64,000 nucleotides of DNA, taken from the NCBI GenBank assembly GCA_947172415.1, contig OX359200.1:5210501-5274500 (forward strand), read 5' to 3'. Shown piece after piece: positions 39,301 to 50,600 of this stretch (position 1 is the stretch's first letter; each line of letters opens with the position of its first letter). Source of the DNA: Chondrosia reniformis. Taxonomy: Eukaryota > Porifera > Demospongiae > Chondrillida > Chondrillidae. The position numbers and the translations under genes are program-made. The notes beneath the pieces are model-generated. The model did not search any database. It worked only from the letters and a program-made list of their open reading frames with translations, and was not told the DNA's origin.

Positions 39301-42300
39301 AATTCGAATGTGAAATGTGAATATTAAATATTTCTATATATCATACAGTTCCAGGTTCTCCAACAGCTCTTGATATTACTCCTCCATCTGAATCATGTGA
39401 CCAACTGATGATAACCTGGAAAGCACCATCTATCACTGGAGGACTACCAGTCAAGTATAAAGTATATGCCAACAATGAAACCTTGTTGATATTAGATTCC
39501 AGAAATACAGTCACCTTTACTGGTCTAACAGCTAACACGCAGTACACAGTGAGAGTAGTAGCTTTCAATGACTTGGGAGATGGAGGAGAAGTGACAGGAA
39601 CAGGGAAAACTAGACCTAAAGGTTTGCTATACTAATTTATGCCACGGAACCTGCATGTCTACTATATATATAGTCCAATCACCAATATATAGTATATAAT
39701 ACTATATACCCCGTTGCCGGGCAACCGCCTGTGTATATATTTTGTAACCGGGATATAACAGGATTTAAGAAGCTATATACTGCCTTCGGCTTCTTAAATC
39801 CTGTTATATCCCTGCTAAGACATTTCTACTTGGAGGATGGACAATTCTCCTTACATTTAGGACAGTTGGAGTAGTCAGGGCAAGAGCATTCTATAAAGTT
39901 GTCAGCGTTTAAGCCAAACTAACCAGACGCCAGATGAGCCATCCTGAAAGTCCCGCCAAAATAACGATAAGAAGCGACGGAGTATATATCACTTATACCA
40001 TGGCGCTTCGGTGTATATGGGTTTATATACGTACTCGCCCTCGGGCGCTATGCACCCTCGTGACTCATACGTATAAAACCCATATACACCTCAGCGCCGT
40101 GGTAAAACTAATACATAATTTATATGTCTAAGGCTTGATTAAAGCAACCATTTTATGCCTAAAACTGTCCTATGGAGAAGTGACTATTCAGAGAGGTTAC
40201 ATACAAGTCCATCTATATAATAAATTGTAATATCTAATAAAGATGTATTTAAGTGGAGAATAAATAGTCACTACATACGTAAATTTATTTGCAGGCTTGA
40301 TAGCAGTCAAATTGTCCACATCTTTTGCAACACAAATTGCTGTTGACATAGCTACAATGCCTGATAGTCCATTGGATCTGTTCAGTTGCACCATTATGCC
40401 AAATAATAACCTCCCTCAGCCAAGACATATAACTGGTTCTGAAGCTAAATATGTTGTGGATGGACTGAGACCAGGTGTGAATTACACTGTCAAATGTACT
40501 GCTTCATTTAATGGAATACAATCTTGTGAATCCGTCAGTAATTCATTAGGTATGAAAGATATATTTGTATATGCTCAATGCATAATGTATATTTCAATGA
40601 TGTATAGAGATGCACCAGATCTAGATTAATATCAGAGAGATAGGATTTACAAAGGTTCACTTCCCAATGCTTCTGCAATAACATTTGTACAATATACAGT
40701 ACAGTATGTTATTCTGATACTGTAAAGGCCTCATTGCTGCATATATAGAGGGTACTGATTATTGAAAGTTGTTGAGTGTAATCGCTGCGACTGGGATACA
40801 CAATGAACAATTCAATTATTTCCAGGACGTTTCGATCTGGAGATCTTTCTCAACTGGTATAAAAACAATATACTGACACGACTGAAATAAACTCTTACTA
40901 AACCCTTAATATGTTATGCTATATATTTTCTACGTATTTCCACAACATACGTACGTATATATATTATTAAATTCCTATTCTACATATTTCTACCACATAT
41001 TATTAAATTCTTATTATCCTAGTAACACCAACATTACCACCGCAAATCCAGTCCATTTCCATAACCATACCAATAAGTACAGCACCTACTTTGATAATCT
41101 CATGGGATCGCATCATAAACTACAACTACCAGGTGACATACACTGTGAGGTATTCAACAAGTAGAGGTACTACAACAGAACCACCATCTGGAACACCAAC
41201 CATATCAGGAATTACTGGTACATCAACTACAGTGACTGGACTTGCTCAAGGTACAACCTACTATATTTGGGTGAAGGCAGTAGCATCTGTTGGTGATGGA
41301 CCTTACAGTACAAGAGCTCAAACACGAACAATAAGAAGTAAGATCCTTAAACATTTACGTACGTACCTTAATTTGTTGTGTATATAAGTACCTTTTGTAG
41401 TTTGTATATACATATGTAAATGTATACAATTTTAACACATACATGGATGTAATATATAGCATATATTATTGGAAATCAAATGTGCATAATAGATTGTGAA
41501 TTACAGGTGTATTTAAGTAAAACATTTTTGATAAAACTTAAGATATACAGAGTTACTGAGGTGTCAAATCAATGCGCATTAAAAGATTATGGATGCAGGC
41601 AAAAGTCGCAATCTCAGAGATATACATACGTAAATTCACTTCCTGATCTACGTTCTGTACATAATTTACACTACAATCAATAATATTAAACATATATGAA
41701 GATTTAATATAAATGGAATGTATATAATACTAATAATATAATGTACATGTACGTACATATTCATGCATTATACAATATCCTTGTTCACTGTACTAGTTCC
41801 AAATCAGATTAACATGACAGATGTGGTTGTAGTTAGTCAGAATCTTCTTTGGTCTAACTGGTCGGCTCCTTCAAGTGAGCGTCCAATTTATCACTATGAA
41901 GTGGAGTACAGAGCAGTAGATAGTGGATCAACTGATTGGAACAGAGTATCAACAAACCCAACTACGACATCAGCTGCCATAGAGAACCTTAAACCAGGAA
42001 CTACCTACCAAGTGAGAGTGAGAGCTGTGTCTGACGTTGGAAGTGGAGAATGGAGTATCATAGTTAGTAGGACTACTTATAATGGTACGTATGTTACTAT
42101 AAGCATTGGACAGCTAATCTTGATATATTCTGCTTTGTGTGTAAACGTTACAAGTTATTCATGTAGTGTTGATAAAACAACAGTTTTTATAAGAATGGCA
42201 TAATTTTGACTGTTAGTATATGTATATATATACGTATCTGTTTCCCTGCTTGATATAATAGCATACGTACGTATATATATTTACTATCAGTAGTATCAGT

Positions 42301-43264
42301 GAAAGTATATCTATATAATGGTAGATGGTATATATGTTAATTAAGATATTTCATTATAATTATATACAGTAGTAACCATTGTACCGTATGTTTATATAAT
42401 GTTTTAAAGCAAGTGTAGACATGAAAACTGTACCATACTGTACATGTCCACATGTTCAACTCAGATACCGATGAGTGTGAAAGTGATAATGGAGGATGTC
42501 AACACATCTGTGTGAACACATTTGGATCGTACACCTGTTTGTGTTTACCAGGATATACATTACATGAAGATGGGCACACTTGTGTGACGAGTGAGTAGGT
42601 ATACATGCGCATATTCAATAACTCTTAATTAATTGTATGTGTGAGTATACAGTGTACATGTATACATACGATAGGCATGGGAAAAATGTTTCCATTTCAA
42701 AACGTGTCTACCGTACGTAGGTCCAGAAATTATAGTTTTGTATATTCAATATAATTTGTATTGACTGTTTAAAACCTTTCAGATGGAGAGGTTTCTATAA
42801 ACTTTGAAATGATCAGTGTTTCTGGAAGAGAAGGACAAAGACTGGTTCTTGCTGTGGAGAGAATAGGATGGACCAGAGCACCTTTATCAGTACCTGTTAG
42901 CATTCTTCATCTCAACACAAGCCTTCCTAATCAAGGTATAGACTATATTGTGAATTACCTTATAATTCCTTGGTAATTTGTATAGAATATAATTAGTATT
43001 GCTATATATATATTACGAGTAAAATTACAAATAATTCAGTTTTACATCTTATACACAGCTAATGAGGGTGACTATTCTCTGTTAACAAAAGAACTGACAT
43101 TCAATTCTATCTATGCATCAAATGAGAGACAAGTGGTTGCCATAGATCTGATTGAAGATGGTAATGAAGGGGAGGAGGATGAGCTGTTTTATGTCCTTCT
43201 TTGTCCTCCTCCGGAAGTACAGAGCAAGAAGAAATTAGTTACTTGTGTTATTCGTGTCAGTTGA
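33329..43264 (+). CDS. Ig/FN3/EGF/Calx-beta secreted protein, copy D (complete)
   Basis: Thirteen exons: signal 33329-33377 ([16 protein letters not shown]; an in-frame ATG at 33320 could add three residues), Ig-1 34213-34518, Ig-2 34976-35263, FN3-1 36650-36976, FN3-2 37799-38089, FN3-3 38474-38770, FN3-4 39349-39621, FN3-like 40295-40549, FN3-6 41023-41337, FN3-7 41797-42084, EGF 42465-42590, Calx-beta 42783-42935 and 43059-43264. The sum is 3174 nt, 1057 residues from the second ATG, open and phase 1 throughout. Ig-1 has its own loop sequences (CRRIGIKQW, one residue shorter than copy C). Unlike B, C and E its upstream region is of the FReD type, so it may be expressed differently. Introns carry a PLE fragment and a double hairpin insertion. 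Confidence 0.85.
35530..35560. repeat. Poly-G run in copy D intron 3
   Basis: An uninterrupted run of about 11 G occurs at about 35536-35546 on the plus strand, and shorter G runs (6-7) occur at 34554-34560 and 34679-34686 in intron 2. They are not present in the other copies. Confidence 0.6.
35855..35905. mobile_element. pogo/Tc1-like terminal repeat remnant
   Basis: The segment cagtcgaacctcgttaagac followed by gaaattcaagggat has the consensus look of pogo/Tigger-class terminal repeats. Only one end is visible and there is no transposase. It lies in copy D intron 3. Confidence 0.45.
37057..37497 (-). mobile_element. Penelope-like element C-terminal fragment in copy D intron 4
   Basis: Insertion absent from copies A-C. 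On the minus strand, about 37440-37300 encodes [17 protein letters not shown] then [17 protein letters not shown], the hallmark C-terminal part of GIY-YIG-bearing retroelement proteins. Its two ends are imperfect inverted repeats of each other: ctctagctgaacactgaaaa near 37111 and its complement near 37457-37478. Flanks share tataatat. The inverted ends suggest a rearranged or tandem-insertion PLE copy. Confidence 0.65.
39700..40112. mobile_element. Insertion with two hairpins in copy D intron 7
   Basis: About 0.41 kb not present in this intron of copies A-C. It holds two separate inverted repeats: gggatataacaggatttaag (39750) with its complement ending near 39813, and a larger one from about 39998 (taccatggcgcttcggtgta) to about 40107, with a GC-rich loop. 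It starts with ccccgttgccgggcaacc, which is itself partly palindromic. No coding capacity. Probably a non-autonomous DNA element. Confidence 0.55.
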
Positions 43265-43740
43265 AATACTTAGTTTATCTTCTTAGTGTATAGCTTTTGT
43301 AAGCTTACAGCTTCATTTGGAATTTAAGTATATAGGCCGTATACCTGTGTGAACAGCTGCATGATTATATACAAGTTATTCAAATGAGTATACAGTATAG
43401 TCTCACAAGTGTACATGTGACATTAATTGTCACAATATATAGATTAGTGACACCTACGTATATATTACCAGGAAAGCTTGCTAACATTTTTCTTTCCAAT
43501 AGTACCTTTTAAATTTACAAAAACTAGAAATTAGTTTTAAATGGTTGTGTGTATATATATTTGTACACAATTATATTGATTTGAAGATGACTCCTCCCAT
43601 GCACTAGAAATGGGGCTGAGTCTCTGATTATCAGCTTGTTCAAATCACCAATAATCATTGTGAATGGCAATTAATATCTACTTTGTATAATAATCAATAT
43701 AAGGAGGGAAGCATGAATGAAGTAATGCATTGGGAATTGT
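43265..43740. other. Copy D 3' flank with LINE scrap
   Basis: The conserved gene-family flank runs to about 43580. The segment about 43628-43712 (agcttgttcaaatcacc ... ataaggagggaagcatg) matches the LINE fragment at 29412-29460, so an older copy of that LINE also lies here. Confidence 0.5.
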
Positions 43741-43744
43741 CCAT

Positions 43745-44875
43745 GTAGCTGAATGATAGAACACTGATGGTCATAACCAGATAACTATAATAGAACACTG
43801 ATCATGATGGTCGTAACCAGATAACTATATTGAACACTGATGGTCATAACCAGATAACTATATAGAACACTGATGGTCGTAACCAGATAACTATAATAGA
43901 ACACTGATGATATGGTCATAACCAGATAACTATATATAATAGAACACTGATGGTCGTAACCAGATAATTATATAGAACACTGATGGTCGTAACCAGATAA
44001 CTATAATAGAACACTGATGATATGGTCATAACCAGATAACTATATATAATAGAACACTGATGGTCGTAACCAGATGACTATATAGAACACTGATCATGAT
44101 GGTCGTAACCAGATAACTATATTGAACACTGATGGTCGTAACCAGATGACTATATAGAACACTGATGGTCATAACCAGATAACTATATTAGATCTCTCAG
44201 GGTCGTAACCAGATAACTATAATAGAACACTGATGATATGGTCATAACCAGATAACTATATATAATAGAACACTGATGGTCGTAACCAGATAACTATATA
44301 GAACACTGATGGTCGTAACCAGATAACTATATTAGATCTCTCAGGGTCGTAACCAGATAACTATATTGAACACTGATGGTCGTAATATAACCAGATGACT
44401 ATATAGAATACTGATGGTCGTAACCAGATAATTATAATAGAACACTGATGGTCATAACCAGATAACTATATTAGATCTCCCAGGGTCGTAACCAGATAAT
44501 TATAATAGAACACTGATGGTCATAACCAGATAACTATATTGAACACTGATGGTCGTAATATAACCAGATGACTATATAGAACACTGATGGTCGTAACCAG
44601 ATAATTATAATAGAACACTGATGGTCATAACCAGATAACTATATTAGATCTCCCAGGGTCGTAACCAGATAATTATAATAGAACACTGATGGTCATAACC
44701 AGATAACTATATTGAACACTGATGGTTGTAATATAACCAGATGACTATATAGAACACTGTTGGTCGTAACCAGATAATTATAATAGAACACTGATGGTCA
44801 TAACCAGATAACTATATTAGATCTCCCAGGGTCGTAACCAGAAAATAATAGGACACTAATGGTCATAACCAGCTG
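43745..44875. repeat. Minisatellite, about 32 units of 33-37 bp
   Basis: The unit is close to gaacactgatggtcRtaacc followed by agataactatata. I count about 32 occurrences of the taaccag core. Variants with ttagatctcccagg recur at 44471, 44644 and 44817, exactly 173 bp apart, showing a higher-order repeat of about five units. The array ends in tcataaccagctgtcctgag, which resembles the gene-family intron text tcataaccaactgtactgg. Confidence 0.9.
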
Positions 44876-45119
44876 TCCTGAGTTTTATTCCTATATGGCC
44901 AGCAATATATTGCTTCTTTCCTGTTTTCATTATATGTAGTTCATATTGTTTGAGAATCAAATAATTACTAAGTCTTGTAGTTTGATTATCACTTTGATTA
45001 TTAGCTACATAGCAATCCTCCATTTAATGGTGATCCTCTCTTCACCTATGTACGTACGTATATACAAATGACATAATTAGTCCCTATTCACACAATAGCT
45101 ATATTAGTGGTAATTCATA
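44876..45119. other. Intergenic DNA
   Basis: AT-rich sequence with no exon or repeat recognised. Confidence 0.4.
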
Positions 45120-45345
45120 TCACTTATCCAACAAGCCGACAATCAAGATATGTCTACAGCTAGAATGGTAACAAAACCATCATGTTAAACCACTATACAA
45201 ACTCAGTCTGGTTGTCTGCTTACCTTCCAAAGTTCAGTAACATAATTACATTCATTGATTGTTAGACACAATTCTCTATATAAAATATACAAATACTTTA
45301 TTAACTCCAGTCTGTAGTATCAAAATCTCAGGACTGGATCTAATA
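45120..45345 (+). promoter_or_regulatory. Promoter module of FReD pseudogene F1
   Basis: Contains ttacattcattgat, TATATAAA at 45277-45284 and cagtctgtagtatcaaaatc from 45308. The same ordered elements precede F2 (TATA at 47731-47738) and F5 (56873-56880), and this copy is the closest match to the copy D upstream region. Confidence 0.55.
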
Positions 45346-45458
45346 AAAAATTGGGAACAAAATTCATAAAGGCAAGTATATTTCCTAGTGTCTGTGTAGA
45401 TTTATACTCTTTGCTCATGGCTATATGTACAGGTGATTCAGCTTTGGTGCTGTAAATC

Positions 45459-46042
45459 ATGGCTGCTTTAGTAAATCTTTTGATCCTGGTCTGTGTGTTG
45501 GGACTTGAAATTTCTGTATGCTGGTCTTCTGCTATTGACAAAAACCTTGCTTTCCCAAGCCGTAGTGGATTAGAAACACATCATTTACAAAGGGTATATA
45601 TAAGGGTGGAATATTATTTTACTGATACATATGTATATGTTCAAACTACAATATTACTATTGTATATAGACTGTATATTTATATAATTAATATACAATTC
45701 AAAGTTGTCAGGCCTAGGTTTGCTTACAAGGGTTGGTTCAACTGGAACATTGACAATGACTGGACGGGTGGAATACTTATTGAACCAAAGAAGATTGTGG
45801 ACACATGTACTGCAACAGATTGGTCACAAGGGATTGAACCAGCCCCAAGCTCACATGGTGGTGATAGGAGACTTCTTGGAATTAATTTTGATAAACACTC
45901 TCCTCGTGACTATATAGAAAACTGTGTTACTTATCATGGAACATTTGATTCACCAACTGAATGCAGATGGCATGATTGTCATGGAGGTGGAAATACAGCT
46001 TTAATGAATCAACAAATGACATTGGCTATTTACATTCGATAA
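45459..46042 (+). pseudogene. FReD gene F1, internally deleted
   Basis: Exon 1 (45459-45593) is intact and encodes a signal peptide (MAALVNLLILVCVLGLEISV) plus a short mature part ending in ETHHLQR, parallel to exon 1 of F2 and F5. The next family sequence, from about 45694 to 46042, is only the last two-thirds of exon 4 (RFAYKGWFNWNIDND to AIYIR then stop). Exons 2 and 3 and the start of exon 4 are missing, and gccta is inserted at the junction, putting a TAG in the way. The 3' frame itself is open. A deletion through the middle of the gene explains this. Confidence 0.75.
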
Positions 46043-46049
46043 TATATAC

Positions 46050-46745
46050 ATATATATGTATCTTCTCTAAACAACTGCAGTCATATTGACAGTGTCACTC
46101 TGTAGAGAAATCATCTAGTATATTATTTACATGTATATCTATCACAAAAATTATTATCATTTTTGCTATTAAGTCTGATATACAGTAATACATAATACAT
46201 CCCAAAATTGGAAAATGCATCCACAACATAGAAAAAATAGAATACTTTAAGAGCAAAGCTGATCTTAAGCTCAGATGCCTCATGAGGTAAGTGGACTTGG
46301 AATTTGCCCCACCCACTCATGTCTTCTAAGGAGCTTGATGAGCTATTGGGTGGAACCAAAGTTCACCTATATAATGGGAACAAGGATCTCGATCCCCTCC
46401 CTGCTTGCCCAGTAAAGTGTGGGGTGAGTATGGATAAATCTCAGATGCCAGCTGTGTTAATTTGCATACAGTACTTTTCTGGGCGGCAGTAGTTGATGTG
46501 TTGGTGCTACCCACCACAATTGGGTTGACTGATCTCATTTTCATGACTGCATTATGTCTATATACTACAAACAAGCTCCCATCTCTGCTTACTTGTGTAT
46601 ATATTTGCAGCTACTAGGTTCACTGATCTCATTGTTGTGACTATTATTATGTCTACTACACTGATGGGTTGCTAATCTCATTGCCATGACTGCCATGTCT
46701 ACTATATACCTGTATATATATAATTATGTAGCTTACTTTTTAAAC
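46050..46745. repeat. Dispersed repeat downstream of F1
   Basis: The part about 46444-46730 is repeated at 47327-47605 and 56318-56560 (shared ctgatctcattttcatgact, tatgtctatatactacaaac and the tgatgggttgctaat-type end). 46255-46440 is also repeated at 56150-56330. A minus-strand frame across it is not conserved between copies, so it is not annotated as a gene. Confidence 0.6.
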
Positions 46746-46749
46746 AACA

Positions 46750-46870
46750 GCAAAATAATATCATTCATTGACACAGGGTATAAATAAAAATGCTCTTAAG
46801 AGGTGTCCAGTCTGTAGTATAATGCATCACAGTTTCCTGCAGGGCTGGAGAGCAAGACCTAAATTCAACT
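46750..46870 (+). promoter_or_regulatory. Orphan copy of the FReD promoter module
   Basis: Shows atcattcattgacacaggg, a TATA-like tataaataaa near 46779, cagtctgtagtataatgcat from 46809, and tcctgcagggctggagagca, all in the order found before F2 and F5, but with no signal-peptide exon following. A duplicate or remnant of a lost gene is the simplest reading. Confidence 0.45.
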
Positions 46871-47326
46871 TAAGTTTTTGGCATGCAATTTTTAACCCTC
46901 TATATGTATATAATTATTAATTTTACAGATGTAATAATATTAGTAAAGTTTTACCTATATAGTCTGTTATTTATTATTATTCAATTGATTAATGACAACA
47001 TATTACAAGAAGCCATAAATATATTAAAATGTAAAATGGCATGTTAAGTTATATGAATGTGCTTTCAGTATATACATTATGGCTTTAACCCTGAAAGCCA
47101 AAGAACATGCCGAGATTGTGGTGATGCATGGTTCCATTGTGATTGTTGATTTTAATTGGTATTTACATATTGTGAAGGGACCCAGAGAATTAAGTAGTGG
47201 TTGAGATGTCATTTGATATGGGATTCCTCCTATAGTATCCTCATTGTGCCTCGTTATATACGTACATAGGTCTACCACTGGGACAGCCATCTCCCCAACC
47301 TAGACTATATAGGTGGCCTTCATTGG
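46871..47326. other. Intergenic DNA between F1 and F2
   Basis: AT-rich to 47020, then a segment (about 47080-47340) that recurs at about 50410-50660 (shared tcctatagtatcctcattgt and ctagactatataggtggcctt-type text). The antisense frame 47024-47290 has no domain. No gene supported. Confidence 0.4.
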
Positions 47327-47689
47327 CCAGATGCCAGCTGTGTTAATTTGCATACAGTACTTTTCTGGGCGGCAGTAGTTGGTGTGTTGGTGCTACCCAC
47401 CACAATTGGGTTGACTGATCTCATTTTCATGACTACCTACATTATGTCTATATACTACAAACAAGCTCCCATCTCAGCATACTTGTGTATACTATTGTAG
47501 CTACTAGGTTCATTGATCTCATTGTTGTGACTATTATTATGTCTACTACACTGATGGGTTGCTAATAGCATTGCCATGACTACCATGTCTACCATATAAT
47601 GACATTCATTTATATATGTATATGCAGTATTGATATCTCTAATAAATAATATACTTTATACCCTAACATAAACTGATTGTTAACACCAA

Positions 47690-47845
47690 TCAATAACAGC
47701 AAAATAATGACATTCATTGGCACAGAGTATTATATAAAGGTTTGTATTATAAAGTGAAGTCTGTAGTATCAAAATCTCTGTCTGTATATAGTATACAGCA
47801 CAGTCTCCTGCAGGGCTAGAGAGCAAGATCTAAAATTTAAGTGAG
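47690..47845 (+). promoter_or_regulatory. Promoter module of FReD gene F2
   Basis: Contains aataatgacattcattggca, TATATAAA at 47731-47738, gtctgtagtatcaaaatctc at about 47759, and cagtctcctgcagggctaga about 30-40 bp later. The same order and spacing occur before F5. Transcription probably starts near the gtctgtagtatca box; this is inferred from TATA spacing. Confidence 0.55.
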
Positions 47846-47922
47846 CACATGCAATTGCTTAATTATACTCTAGATGTGCATGTTTCTTTTCATATACTGA
47901 TTCAGCTTCAGTGCAATCAAAA

Positions 47923-50171
47923 ATGGCTGCTTCATTTGGAATAAATCTGTTGACCCTGGTCTATGTGTTGGGACTTGAAATTTCTATATGCTACTCTTCT
48001 ATTATTGACAAAAACACTGGATTTGAAACACATCATTTACAAAGGGTATTAATATGATATACATATTCACACTTCTACATACATATTATTCTTGTATAAT
48101 GGACTGTATATTTATACAAACTTTAACTTGGTGTTTTATAATATACTGTACATATATTAACTTTAGCTAGTGAAATTCTCACTTTGAAATTTTCTAGAGG
48201 TCAACTTTCCCAACAAAGGACTGCACTTCAGCTAATGACGGAGAGGTCTTACATTTCAGTGGAGGACCACAGATCAAAACAATATGGATATGTCAGAATG
48301 ATGATTGGATTCCTCATGAGTACGTGTATATAAACACACAATAAATGGCACTGTATTCAACATGCAAATAATTTTGTATGTATGTGCAATTGCTTGTAAC
48401 ATTAAATGGTGTACAGATATAATTTATTCATATATAGCTGAGTATGAATATATATATATTTATAGTTATAATGGCAATTGTATATAGAAATGGCCCACAT
48501 TTTGCTCATGATTAAACAGTTTGCAATTGACTATATTGGACTGCATATCATGCACCTATTCTGTACAGTGAAAAGCGTGTATATAAGCGGTCACCTGACT
48601 TGAGCGGTCACCTGACTTGAGTGGTAACCTCCAAATTCAGCCCTTAAAATCCTGTCAAAATTATCTTATGTATAAAATGAATGGCCTTTGCTTTCTATAA
48701 TGTTGTCACCTCTCTAACAAGGCCAAATTCAGCAGACTTCATGTATTAGACAGGTTTTACTATATAATATGAAATAGTTTTATTATATACAATCAAAAGG
48801 TAATTTAGTATTATTATTGTGCTATCTATTTAATATATATTTATATATGCGTCTGGCAGTTTCAGTGCCACATACACACTTATCAATATATACTTTAAGA
48901 CCAGAGCAAAGTAATAGTTCATAACGTTCTTGAACTGATCTATCACAAATTGTATGAGCTACTTTCTATTATTTTATTAAGGCTCCCTGTTTATACCAGC
49001 TATGGGCTATGTACCTATTTTAAACAATAACAATAACAATAACATAAATGCATTAAGATCATAGCTTTGCATAATTATATTATACATGTATGCAATTTAA
49101 ATAAAAAGAACACATTCCCTACAGTGTTACCCCATCTCTTGGAAAGAGTGAGTTTGTTGCTGCTTCCTCTTGTAAAGAGATCAGAGACGTTCTGTCTAAT
49201 GAATGTTCTGGAAGACCACAGAGTGGAACTTACTGGATCAGTGCAATGGAATGGTGCGACTATGACTGTCAGACATATCCAAACAAGACCATGCAAGTGA
49301 GGGGGACTAGCTATATGCTTTATATATATATATGAATAGTTGAACTATTATTATCAAACTATATACAACATCAATTAGTGGGCTGGTATTCAAAATTGTT
49401 GTTGTGAAGTGCCATTTTTTAATAAAGTTAAATAGTTGAAGTGTTTCGCGTCAAACCACAACATCAGTAAAGGTTTAGAATCATTGTCTTGCCTATCCTA
49501 TATACGTAGCTACATACTATATACGTATATATAGGAATCTTCACTTGATGGCCATTTTTGCGATAAACACCGGTGACCATTATGTGTTTGTTTAGCAAAA
49601 TTTGTTATTGTCATGCATTGTATTCATACAGGTGCACTGTGAAATGGATTTGGATGGAGGTGGATGGACCATGGTATGGAAGTATTCATACTTGGAGGTG
49701 CTACCTCTCACAACAGATATGTACTATTTCAGTGACTATTTCAAGCAGTGCAGTGACCTGGAATCGGGATGGTGTAATATTCCTAAGAAGAGACGATTTA
49801 AGCCAACAGAGATGCTCATTGCTGCTTATCACAACAAAGTTGTCTGGTTTGCTTACAAGGGTTGGTTCAACTGGAACATTGACAATGACTGGACAGGTGG
49901 AATACTTATTGAACCAAAGAAGATTGTGGACACGTGTACCTGGACTGATCACACACAAGGGATTGAACCAGCCCCAAGCTCACCTGATGATGATAGGAGA
50001 CTTCTTGGAATTAATTTTGATAAACACTCTCCTCGTGACTATTTAGTAAACTGTGTGGGTTATCATGGAACATTTGATTCACCAATTGAATGTAGATGGG
50101 GTGATTGCCATTGGGGTGGTAATAGAGCTTTGGTGCACCAACAGATGACAATTGCTATTTACATTCGATGA
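47923..50171 (+). CDS. Secreted fibrinogen-related protein F2
   Basis: Four exons: 47923-48045, 48198-48319, 49125-49296, 49632-50171, total 957 nt, 318 residues. Exon 1 gives a signal peptide and linker (ending FETHHLQR). Exon 2 encodes a small two-Cys module (KDCTSANDGEVLHFSG ... WICQNDDW). Exon 3 and the start of exon 4 show the FReD/COLFI-type entry: SCKEI, SGTYWISAMEWCDYDC, VHCEMDLDGGGWTMVW. The C-terminal two-thirds is divergent, rich in Trp and Cys, and lacks the canonical Ca-site and the WWYxxC motif. Likely a secreted lectin-like protein; the ligand is unknown. It is paired with F5 in a segmental duplication. Confidence 0.8.
48565..48780. mobile_element. pogo-like MITE remnant in F2 intron 2
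   Basis: Begins cagtgaaaagcgtgtatata then agcggtcacctgacttgagc, and ends in cacctctctaacaaggcc and acaggttttacta, the usual look of short pogo-class elements. The cacctgacttgag unit is tandemly repeated here (two copies) and at 57730 (four copies). A related copy lies at 54763-54950. Confidence 0.5.
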
Positions 50172-50600
50172 TATATCTCCTCTAAACAGCTACAGTCATA
50201 TTAACAACACTGTAGGCTAAGAGTAATTAACAGCAGTAATATTAATTTTACAGATGTATTAGTATTAGTTCCTGATATATTATCATTATTCAATTGTATA
50301 ACCCTTTTAAAATGACAACATATATTTAATGAAGCCATAAATATATCCAACACATAGCTATAGAAAAGAGATATAAATCTGCTTTCAGTATACTGCTGCA
50401 GTATATATATCCTGAAATTTAAAGCCATGCAAAGAACATTCAAAAAGTCATTAATGTTCTCTTTGAGATTGTTTTCATTGTGATTGGTGATTTTAATTGG
50501 TATATATTGAGAATTGTGATGTGACTCAGAGAATGAAGAACGTGGCGGTTGAGTTGTCAGTTGAGATGGAATTCCTCCTATAGTATCCTCATTGTGCCTG
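50172..50600. other. F2 3' flank
   Basis: Shares short stretches with the region after F1 (46921-47190). No gene recognised. Confidence 0.4.

Noticed and set aside
43745..44875. CRISPR-like array
   Set aside because: Units are contiguous variants without unique spacers, and the context is eukaryotic; it is a minisatellite.
45705..45917. Alternative frame MSGLGLLTRVGSTG inside F1, also in F2, F4 and F5
   Set aside because: Shadow frame of exon 4; the FReD reading frame ends in the conserved AIYIR stop.
46095..46574. Minus-strand frames downstream of F1
   Set aside because: The other copy of this repeat near 56207-56431 does not keep the same frame.
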